A stretch of DNA of 10,236 nt from CAZXYF01 sp964644705 (lineage in GTDB: Bacteria; Planctomycetota; Brocadiia; SM23-32): contig CAZXYF010000112.1 in assembly GCA_964644705.1 (NCBI GenBank), forward strand, positions 1 to 10,236. Direction: 5' to 3'. A model generated the notes under the pieces. That model saw nothing but the letters and a program-made list of their open reading frames with translations. It ran no database searches and was not told where the DNA came from. Below, in pieces: positions 1 through 6,509 of this stretch (its first letter is position 1; each line of letters starts with the position of its first letter). The position numbers were made by a program, and so were the translations under genes.

Positions 1-50
1 GGGACAAGCCCGGCAAGTAGGGCATCACAAAACGCACGTGGTTCACCGAA
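1..50. repeat. Left copy of a window-flanking inverted repeat
   Basis: Read on the opposite strand, this stretch matches 10183-10230. The outer 15 bases (1-15, GGGACAAGCCCGGCA) match the right copy exactly in inverted orientation. An 11-base block ACGTGGTTCAC (36-46) also matches exactly. The DNA between aligns with small gaps, keeping the GTAGG and GAT/ATC-type blocks. The copy begins at base 1, so it probably continues out of the window. It may be a dispersed intergenic repeat or the end of a mobile element; no transposase is present to decide. Confidence 0.7.
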
Positions 51-109
51 ACCTTGCGGAGTATTCGTGTAGGGTGGAACATAACCATCTGTGCGAACAA
101 CCGGCAGTT

Positions 110-138
110 GCGCTGTACCGCGGCTGCGGGGCGAGCGC
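110..138 (+). terminator. Possible nested hairpin, candidate terminator of an upstream unit
   Basis: Outer arms GCGCT (110-114) and AGCGC (134-138) enclose an inner stem CCGC/GCGG (118-121 and 126-129) with a four-base loop. The stretch after it (139-150) is T-rich but has no clean T run. It could end transcription entering from the left, upstream of the operon. The outer stem is only 5 bp with an internal loop, so this is weak. Confidence 0.2.
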
Positions 139-261
139 CTTTGTCTGTTTCCTACAGCTGGTGCAATGACGACTCGTGAAATGTCCGGATTAGGAGCAAC
201 ATTGTTTCTGGTTCGTAAGAAATGCAGTTTATCAGGCAGACGAAAGGATTGACCGGAGCCT

Positions 262-2391
262 ATGACGTTTCTTAACCCCTGGCTTTTGCTGGGATCGATC
301 GGGGTGGCGGGCGCTGTCCTGATTCATCTTCTCAGCCGATATCGCCACAGACGGCTTGAATGGGCCGCCATGGAGCTTCTGCGTCGGGCGGTGCGGGTGA
401 GGACGCGACGGCTTCGGCTTGAGAATATACTTCTGCTTCTGCTCAGGTGCCTGATCATCATACTGGTGGCTCTTGCCCTGGCGCGTCCCACCACAAAGGC
501 ATTTTCCGCGCTGGGGAAACCGGACGCGGGCATGGTGGTGGCGCTGGATGGTTCCATGAGCATGAGCCACGAACAGAAAGGTGCCGGGCGATTCGACAGG
601 GCGCTTGACAAAGCGCGCCGGATTTTTGAAACCGCCCAGACGGGCAGTCCGGCTTCGATTATGTTGATGGGGGCGAAGCCCCGTGTGAAATTGCGCAATG
701 GCGGCTATCAGAAGACCCGGGTGGACGATATCCTCAATGGGCTTGATCCGCTTCCGGAAGTGTTGAATCTTGAGGGAAACCTCCAGCGGGCGGGGGTACT
801 TCTGGACGAGATAAAATCGCCGAACAAAGAGCTCTACCTTATCACAGATGCACAGAAGACAGACTGGCAGAACCTCTCCAACCGAGCCCTGGCCCAGCTG
901 AAATCCCTCGCCGCCAAATATCGGGTCTTTCTCGTGCCTGTGCGGAACGCTGAGGCGGATAACGTGGCCGTAACGGAGCTTCAAGTGACGTCCGGTGCTC
1001 TGCGAGTCGGAGAAATCGTTCGGATTACCGCCAGAATCAAAAATTGCGGATCCACACCTCGTGGTAGAACCAGACTTTCATTGACGGGCGGTGGGGGCAT
1101 TTCTGAACAGAGTATCGTCACCGGACTTTCCCCCGGCGACAGCACGCCGGTACCCTTCTTCATTCGGCTCACGAAATCGGGACCGGTCCGGCTGACCGCC
1201 AGCATAGAAGACAATGGATTGGAAGGGGATAACCGCCGCCGGACCGTGATCAACGTGAAAAGACGGCCGAGGGTCCTCATCGCCGATGGCGACCCGTTCG
1301 GTTCGGGACATCGGGGCGCGGCGGATTACATATCGCGCGCACTGTCTCCCCCCGGCAGGCGGACTCCCGCGTCGTTGTTGGTGAGGGCGATCCCGTGGTT
1401 GAGCCTTCCCTCTATCTCATTGCATAACTACGACGTGGTTATTCTGGCGAATGTCCCTGATATCCCGGAGGTCACCGCCCGGGGACTGCGCCGGTTTGTC
1501 CGAAGGGGTGGTGGTCTGATCGTCTTCGCTGGAGGCAATGTGCGCCCGAATGTTTTGAACAAGCGTATGACTCGCGACGGAGAAAGCCTCCTGCCGGCGA
1601 AATTGCTGGGCGTCAAAAGACATACCGTTGGAAGATCCACCGGCCAGCAGATGAATATCAGAATGACCGATCATCCCATTGGCAGGATCCTGGCATCTTT
1701 CCCCGCTGACACGATTGCCGGAAGCCGTTTCTACCAGCATATGCGGGTGGAAATGCGCCCTGAATCGAAATCGATTCTGCAGCTAACCGGTGGAGTTCCG
1801 CTGCTGGTGGAACGTCGATTTGGACGGGGCAAGGTTCTGTTGTGCACGAGTTCGGCGGATCGCAGCTGGAACAATATGGCCCTCAACCCCGTTTTCCCGA
1901 CGATGCTTCAGGGAGCTGTGACCGAACTGTTGCGCGCCCCCTTTGAACATCCTCTGACCGTGGGGGAGGAAACCGTCATGCCCGTCCCGGGTCAGGCTGC
2001 AGGGGACTCGGTTTCGATCACCACACCTCGCGGACAAACGTGGGAAACAAAGTTGACGATGCGGGATGGAGAAATCGTCCTTGACCTATCCGGCCTGGAG
2101 GGCCCGGGTTTTTACGACGTTGACGTGGGTGGAAAACAAACCTGGCCCCTCGCCGTCAATCCGGACACAGCTGAGAGCCAGATTCAACACTGCAGTCCCT
2201 CTGAGTTGAAAGATGCTGTGGACGGCTCCGGCGTCCAGATCGTCGAAGAACGAGAAAATGTGGTGAGCACAATTGAGCAGACCCGACGGGGCCGTGAACT
2301 GTGGAAGTATCTCATTGCAGCGGCTCTCTCCGCGCTGGTGATAGAATCCATTGTGGCGAAACGATATGTCAGGCGTCCAGAAACTCGTTAG
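262..2391 (+). CDS. BatA-type membrane protein with vWA and GATase-like domains
   Basis: 709 residues. The N-terminus (about 1-78) is a typical BatA/aerotolerance-regulator N-terminal domain: NPWLLL, a first membrane helix at 5-23, a very Arg-rich loop at 26-53, and a second helix at 54-76. A vWA domain follows (about 90-228) with MIDAS motif D96-G-S98-M-S100 and a later ITD (D196). The usual MIDAS Thr appears to be Gly172. Residues 235-332 look like a CARDB/Ig-type beta domain. Residues 336-555 (RPRVLIADGDP, then GGGLIVFAGG) look like a GATase-like Rossmann fold without a nucleophile Cys at the expected turn. A last helix at 680-697 is followed by a basic tail. The charge pattern puts the large domains in the periplasm. 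The role is presumably binding or scaffolding; the substrate is unknown. The start fits the family N-terminus, although the nearest SD-like GGAG (255-258) is only 3 bases from the ATG. It is the first gene of the operon. Confidence 0.9.
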   Translation: MTFLNPWLLLGSIGVAGAVLIHLLSRYRHRRLEWAAMELLRRAVRVRTRRLRLENILLLLLRCLIIILVALALARPTTKAFSALGKPDAGMVVALDGSMSMSHEQKGAGRFDRALDKARRIFETAQTGSPASIMLMGAKPRVKLRNGGYQKTRVDDILNGLDPLPEVLNLEGNLQRAGVLLDEIKSPNKELYLITDAQKTDWQNLSNRALAQLKSLAAKYRVFLVPVRNAEADNVAVTELQVTSGALRVGEIVRITARIKNCGSTPRGRTRLSLTGGGGISEQSIVTGLSPGDSTPVPFFIRLTKSGPVRLTASIEDNGLEGDNRRRTVINVKRRPRVLIADGDPFGSGHRGAADYISRALSPPGRRTPASLLVRAIPWLSLPSISLHNYDVVILANVPDIPEVTARGLRRFVRRGGGLIVFAGGNVRPNVLNKRMTRDGESLLPAKLLGVKRHTVGRSTGQQMNIRMTDHPIGRILASFPADTIAGSRFYQHMRVEMRPESKSILQLTGGVPLLVERRFGRGKVLLCTSSADRSWNNMALNPVFPTMLQGAVTELLRAPFEHPLTVGEETVMPVPGQAAGDSVSITTPRGQTWETKLTMRDGEIVLDLSGLEGPGFYDVDVGGKQTWPLAVNPDTAESQIQHCSPSELKDAVDGSGVQIVEERENVVSTIEQTRRGRELWKYLIAAALSALVIESIVAKRYVRRPETR

Positions 2392-2409
2392 TGCGACCGT
2401 TCAGTAAAA

Positions 2410-2466
2410 ATGTTGTGCATGACTGCTGATTGCTGGTACGTTTCCGTTCAGTTGCTGGAACAGTGA
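2410..2466 (+). CDS. Possible 18-codon leader ORF in frame with the next gene
   Basis: ATG at 2410 opens an 18-residue frame (MLCMTADCWYVSVQLLEQ) ending in TGA at 2464-2466. After one further codon (AAA) comes the ATG of the next gene in the same frame. No Shine-Dalgarno sequence precedes it. A 9-bp direct repeat CCGTTCAGT (2397-2405 and 2444-2452) lies before and inside it. It could be a coupling leader peptide, or the residue of a longer N-terminus cut off by a stop. Chance is the most likely explanation. Confidence 0.12.
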   Translation: MLCMTADCWYVSVQLLEQ

Positions 2467-2469
2467 AAA

Positions 2470-4824
2470 ATGGAAATCTATGTCCAATATCCATGGCAGA
2501 TAGCTCTGTTTGCCTTACTGGCGATCGTGCTTTTTGCCTACCTGATGTACCGGAGGGAGGATAGTCTCCATCCGGCATTGAGGTTCGGGCTTGCCGGAGT
2601 GCGCGTGTGCATTCTCATGTTAATGGTTCTCCTCCTGCTGCAACCCATGGTCCGGGTAGAGGAAGAGACCACCGTCCGAGGTTATCTCCCGGTTCTCATC
2701 GACGTCTCCGAGAGCATGGAGATCCGCGACACCCGAAAAAACACGGAGGATATCGTTGAGGCGGCCGTGGCTCTTGGGAAGATTCCCTGGCGTGACGGAA
2801 TGTCGGAGGAGGAACTCACCGAAGCGGCCTACGCCTCGCACCTATCAACCAAAGAACAGCGGGAAGAGATCTCGATGACCCCGCGCAATGCGCTCGTGCA
2901 GGGCATCTTCAAACATTCCGGGCTCGATGTTTTCGACCGCCTCTCCGAAGCGCACAACGTTCGGTATTTCATCTTTGCCGAACGCCTTCAAGCCATCGAG
3001 TCGGACGGTGGAATTCCCGAAGTGTTGAGCGAAGGGATGCCGCAATCGTCCGGGGCTACCCGGCTCGGTGACGCACTGGAGGCGGTGGTGAACCGATATG
3101 CGGGTTCACCGGTCTCAGGAGTTGTCCTGATTTCCGACGGGGCCTCCACTTCCGGGACTTCGCCGGAGAAGGTCGCTCATCGCCTGAAGAAACTTGATAT
3201 CCCCCTGCATACGGTGGGGGTGGGACTCCCCGAGCCCAGCGATGTGGCCATTCGGGATCTCATACTGAAAGACGTCGTGTTCACGCGGGATCTGGTTTCC
3301 GCAAAGGTTCGGCTCGTATCAAACGGCTACGAAAAGCGGACTGTTACGCTCCGCGCCACGCTTGACGATGCCGAGGTCGCGCGGAAGAGCGTGGTGTTGG
3401 AAGGAGGATCGCAGTTCGAGAAACTGGAATTCCAGGCTAAACGAGTTCCGGGGAGGGCTCGTCTGCGCATCGAAGTATCGCCGCTATCCGGTGAGGCGAC
3501 GCATGCAAACAACAAGATGAAACGCACCTTGCGGGTGATCGACGACAGGATAAAAGTCCTCTATGTGGAAGGCAGCCCCCGGTGGGAGTACCGCTATCTC
3601 CGGGCAATTTTGAAACGGGATCGGCGTCTGGAAGTCACGTTCCTGGTAACCGAAGGTGACAAGACTCTTGCTAAGGCATCACCGGATCATATCGACGCGT
3701 TCCCCACGGCCCCGCGTGCAGCGTTTGATTACGATTTGATCATCATCGGCGATGCGCCGGCCGCGACGTTCCAGCAGAAGCAGCTGAAGAGAATCGAGGA
3801 ACTGGTCAGGGACAGGGGCGGTTCTTTGATGATGATCGCGGGCGAGGATCATGCTCCGACTGAATACACGGATACGCCGATTGCGCGTCTGCTGCCCGTC
3901 CGGGTCGGAGACGGTGGTGGTCACGAGGTGAGCCAGCACATGCATCCTGTTCTCACGTCGGCTGGCAGAGAGAGTATGGTGATGACGCTGCAATCCTCCA
4001 AACGCCGCAACGATGCGAGATGGGCGAGGGTCAAACCTCTCGGGTGGTTGCCACGAGTGGTCGGGATCAAACGTGGTGCCCAGGTGCTTGCCAGACTTTC
4101 CGATCCGGCTTATGGGCTTGAAGAGTATCCTCTCGTTGCCTGGCAACGCTACGGAAGCGGCAAGTCAATGTTTATAAGCACCGATCGGCTCTGGCGGCTG
4201 CGATACGAAGTCGGCGATAAATACCATACCCGATTCTGGATTCAGGCCGTCCAATTTTTGGGACTGTCCCGATTGCTCGGTGAGAATAAGCGTGTAAGAA
4301 TCGAAACAGACAAAAGCCTTTACGATATCGGCCAGGCGGTCCATATCAGCGCTCATGCGTTGAATGCCGAATATGAGCCACTGGGAGCTCCCGCCTGCAC
4401 CGTGAATGTGAGGCGAGTGAAAGGCGGCCAGCCTGTGCCGGTACGCCTGAAACGAGTGCCGGAGACCCCCGGACTCTTCCATTCTGTTTATGTGCCGCGA
4501 CAGACGGGTCGATATGCGGTTGCTGGCGCGAAAGAAGGCGCCAGCAGGGCGAACACTGCAGAGTTTGATGTCAGGAAGCTTAAGACAGAGCGGACCGAGA
4601 CGGCCATGCAGGAGGATATGCTGATGAAAATGGCCAGTATGACCGGCGGAAGCTACGGCGGTTTGCTCGATCTGCCCGATCTCGAATCCAGGATCAAACC
4701 ACGGGAAGAGACCGCAACAGTCACCAGAGAATATGAACTCTGGGATACCTGGATCGTGATGATCCTCTTCCTGATGCTGGTTGGATGCGAGTGGTTTGTG
4801 AGGAGATTGCACGGGTTGGCCTGA
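2470..4824 (+). CDS. vWA domain membrane protein with Ig-like and GATase-like domains
   Basis: 784 residues. Membrane helices lie at about 10-27 and 41-60. A vWA domain (about 73-260) carries an intact MIDAS set: D78-V-S80-E-S82, T197 (GATRLGDAL) and D223 (LISDGAS), so it probably binds a divalent metal and a protein ligand. A long insertion (about 90-190) separates the first two motifs. A beta-rich Ig-like region spans about 262-355. A class-I GATase-like fold follows at about 360-600 (IKVLYVEGSPRWEYRYL, LIIIGDAP, GGSLMMIAGEDHAP). The nucleophile-turn position reads AGED, with no Cys, so amidotransferase activity is unlikely. A second beta domain (605-705), a helix at 759-775 and a basic C-terminus complete it. 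The topology matches the preceding protein, with domains in the periplasm. The ATG is the first start after an in-frame TGA at 2464; the SD is weak. It lies 78 bp after gene 1. Confidence 0.9.
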   Translation: MEIYVQYPWQIALFALLAIVLFAYLMYRREDSLHPALRFGLAGVRVCILMLMVLLLLQPMVRVEEETTVRGYLPVLIDVSESMEIRDTRKNTEDIVEAAVALGKIPWRDGMSEEELTEAAYASHLSTKEQREEISMTPRNALVQGIFKHSGLDVFDRLSEAHNVRYFIFAERLQAIESDGGIPEVLSEGMPQSSGATRLGDALEAVVNRYAGSPVSGVVLISDGASTSGTSPEKVAHRLKKLDIPLHTVGVGLPEPSDVAIRDLILKDVVFTRDLVSAKVRLVSNGYEKRTVTLRATLDDAEVARKSVVLEGGSQFEKLEFQAKRVPGRARLRIEVSPLSGEATHANNKMKRTLRVIDDRIKVLYVEGSPRWEYRYLRAILKRDRRLEVTFLVTEGDKTLAKASPDHIDAFPTAPRAAFDYDLIIIGDAPAATFQQKQLKRIEELVRDRGGSLMMIAGEDHAPTEYTDTPIARLLPVRVGDGGGHEVSQHMHPVLTSAGRESMVMTLQSSKRRNDARWARVKPLGWLPRVVGIKRGAQVLARLSDPAYGLEEYPLVAWQRYGSGKSMFISTDRLWRLRYEVGDKYHTRFWIQAVQFLGLSRLLGENKRVRIETDKSLYDIGQAVHISAHALNAEYEPLGAPACTVNVRRVKGGQPVPVRLKRVPETPGLFHSVYVPRQTGRYAVAGAKEGASRANTAEFDVRKLKTERTETAMQEDMLMKMASMTGGSYGGLLDLPDLESRIKPREETATVTREYELWDTWIVMILFLMLVGCEWFVRRLHGLA

Positions 4825-4841
4825 CCTGCCGGATAATCCGG

Positions 4842-4846
4842 GGAGG
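4842..4846 (+). promoter_or_regulatory. Strong Shine-Dalgarno that sets the start of the DUF4175-like gene
   Basis: GGAGG lies 7 bases before the ATG at 4854. It supports 4854 over the in-frame ATG at 4785, which lies inside the end of the preceding gene and would add 23 residues without family character. Confidence 0.8.
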
Positions 4847-4853
4847 ACACGAA

Positions 4854-6509
4854 ATGAGTGAGAAAACTGAAAAACTGGACCGTGAACTTCGACGAGCCTG
4901 GTTCAAGTGGCAATCTTTTGTGCTGTCACGCGGCCTGGCACTCACGGTCGGATGGCTCGTACTGATCGCACTGGTCGAGCTGGGCATCGACTGGACGCTG
5001 GATCTGCCAGTTTCGGTGCGGGTAGCCCTTCTTGGTGTCAATATCGTCGCGTTTTTCGCGATTGCATACACGCATCTGATTCGGCACATGAAATCGTATG
5101 ATCCGCTTCGGCAGGCATTGCGGGAAGAATCCGAGCATACGGATCTGGAAAACCTGCTGGTTGCATACTGTCAACTCGGTGAGGAAGATGCATCAGCGGG
5201 GATGTCCGAGGATCTAATCCGCGCGGCAAAGCGACGCGCGGAACAGGAATTGGGCGCTCTCCGGTTTGGCAGCAGTGTGCGGTTCGCTGATTTATGGCTC
5301 CCGGTCACATTCTGCGTTTGCGTTCTGGCCCTTTCAGCAACGGGTATCAGCTTGCGCCCGGGGATCTTCGATGCTTTTGCGCACCGCATGTTCGTGCCCG
5401 GATCGTCGATCGCCTATCCCACCAGGACGCACGTGGCAGTGACGGGTGGAGATATGCGTGTGCGGCGTTACGGAACTGCGACGGCGACGGCGCACGTTTC
5501 GGGGGAAGTCCCGGACAGGGGCCAAATCTGTGTGCGGCCAGCCGGATCAAACTGGCGGCGTATCGACGTCACACGAAGCGGAGAAAGTGAATTCACCCAT
5601 ACCTTTCAAAACGTTTCTCGCAGTTTTGATTATCGTTTCGAGGTGGGGGATGATGAATCCGCCATTCACCGTGTTACCGCGGTACCACCACCCCATATTG
5701 AGAGGGCGAAGGTTCGTCTGAAATATCCGAATTACACAGGTCTCGAAGCGGAAGATGTGAGCGATTTGAACGTGGAGGTGCCTGAGGGCACAGCAATCGA
5801 ATGGGAACTGGAGTTCGACCGTCCGGTCACTGGAGCCAAAATCGTCCCGGCCGAAGGTGACCCTGTTTCCGCGAGGATCGGCCAGCAGGACAGGCGGGTC
5901 AGGGCTTCTCTGACGGCGGATGCGTCGTTGGCCTACCGCTGCCGATTCCGGTGGACACTCAACGGGGAGGCTCAGGTGGACGAAACCGAGCGGCACTTCA
6001 TCCAGGTGATTCCCGACGTGGCGCCGAGAGTGACAATCAAATACCCTCGACACAGCGGGAAAGCGACGTTGAAAAAAAGTCTGGAGGTTGTTTTTTCCGC
6101 CACTGACGATCACGGCATATCCGACGCGTATCTGATCCATGCGCTGAATGACGGACGCGAAAAAAGCCTGAAACTCAGTAACGGGGAAGATGATGCCAGA
6201 GAACGAAGCATCACGGTCGTGCCTGCAGAACTGGTGCCGGATCTTGAGAAAGGCGATGTTCTGAGCTACAGGATTGAAGTTGAGGATAACCGGGAAGGAG
6301 ACGACGGGCCTCAGCGGTCAAGCTCCCGCGTCATGAGACTCCAGTTTGTCTCCCGCGAGGAATACCTGAAAGATGTCCGGGAGCGTCGCCGGCGTTACAT
6401 TGGTCGGTTGCGTCCCGTTTACCACCAGGAAAGAAAGGCTTACAGCAATATGACCGACCTGCAGAGCGGTGTCTGGTCGTTCGGTGACCGGAAGGAGAAA
6501 GAGGAATGA
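4854..6509 (+). CDS. DUF4175-like membrane protein with periplasmic beta domains
   Basis: 551 residues from the chosen start; an ATG at 4785 would add 23. Membrane helices lie at about 27-45, 54-74 and 147-165. A charged helical segment between the second and third (75-146) is predicted to be cytoplasmic. After the third helix comes a long extracytoplasmic part with several beta-sandwich segments. It includes PPPHIERAKVRLKYPNYTG (278-296), VIPDVAPRVTIKYP (385-398) and SATDDHGISDAYLIH (415-429). The DDxGI-type signature is what I associate with DUF4175 and related planctomycetal proteins. The end (501-530) becomes a basic helix (REEYLKDVRERRRRYIGRL). In longer family members I expect a coiled-coil region here; in this operon the next gene seems to supply it. 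The stop overlaps the next start as ATGA, so the two are probably co-translated. The function is unknown; a membrane-anchored envelope partner is inferred. Confidence 0.8.
   Translation: MSEKTEKLDRELRRAWFKWQSFVLSRGLALTVGWLVLIALVELGIDWTLDLPVSVRVALLGVNIVAFFAIAYTHLIRHMKSYDPLRQALREESEHTDLENLLVAYCQLGEEDASAGMSEDLIRAAKRRAEQELGALRFGSSVRFADLWLPVTFCVCVLALSATGISLRPGIFDAFAHRMFVPGSSIAYPTRTHVAVTGGDMRVRRYGTATATAHVSGEVPDRGQICVRPAGSNWRRIDVTRSGESEFTHTFQNVSRSFDYRFEVGDDESAIHRVTAVPPPHIERAKVRLKYPNYTGLEAEDVSDLNVEVPEGTAIEWELEFDRPVTGAKIVPAEGDPVSARIGQQDRRVRASLTADASLAYRCRFRWTLNGEAQVDETERHFIQVIPDVAPRVTIKYPRHSGKATLKKSLEVVFSATDDHGISDAYLIHALNDGREKSLKLSNGEDDARERSITVVPAELVPDLEKGDVLSYRIEVEDNREGDDGPQRSSSRVMRLQFVSREEYLKDVRERRRRYIGRLRPVYHQERKAYSNMTDLQSGVWSFGDRKEKEE
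6492..6497 (+). promoter_or_regulatory. Shine-Dalgarno inside the end of the DUF4175-like gene
   Basis: AAGGAG lies 8 bases before the ATG at 6506 and within the last codons of the upstream gene. With the ATGA overlap it supports coupled translation of the two proteins at matched amounts. Confidence 0.75.

Noticed and set aside
2..169. Plus-strand frame open from the left edge to TGA at 167-169, possibly the end of an upstream gene.
   Set aside because: The 55-residue translation is rich in Cys and His, matches nothing I know, and runs through the repeat.
202..232. Possible promoter (TTGTTT with a downstream T-rich hexamer) before the first gene.
   Set aside because: No hexamer at 16-18 bases resembles TATAAT well enough to annotate.
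1..323. Minus-strand frame open for over 100 codons from 323 to the left edge, with a plausible-looking stretch (VVRTDGYVPPYTNTPQGFGEP).
   Set aside because: It has no ATG, GTG or TTG start, overlaps the first gene antisense and runs through the repeat. I cannot separate it from a chance open frame; a translated search of 1-260 would decide.
232..984. Long minus-strand open frame (250 codons) opposite the BatA-type gene; similar antisense frames lie opposite all five genes.
   Set aside because: The composition is rich in Arg, Pro and His as expected of a shadow frame, with no domain, signal or neighbour logic.
4785..4853. Upstream start for the DUF4175-like gene, overlapping the vWA gene.
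   Set aside because: The added 23 residues have no membrane or family character, and GGAGG at ideal spacing marks the ATG at 4854.
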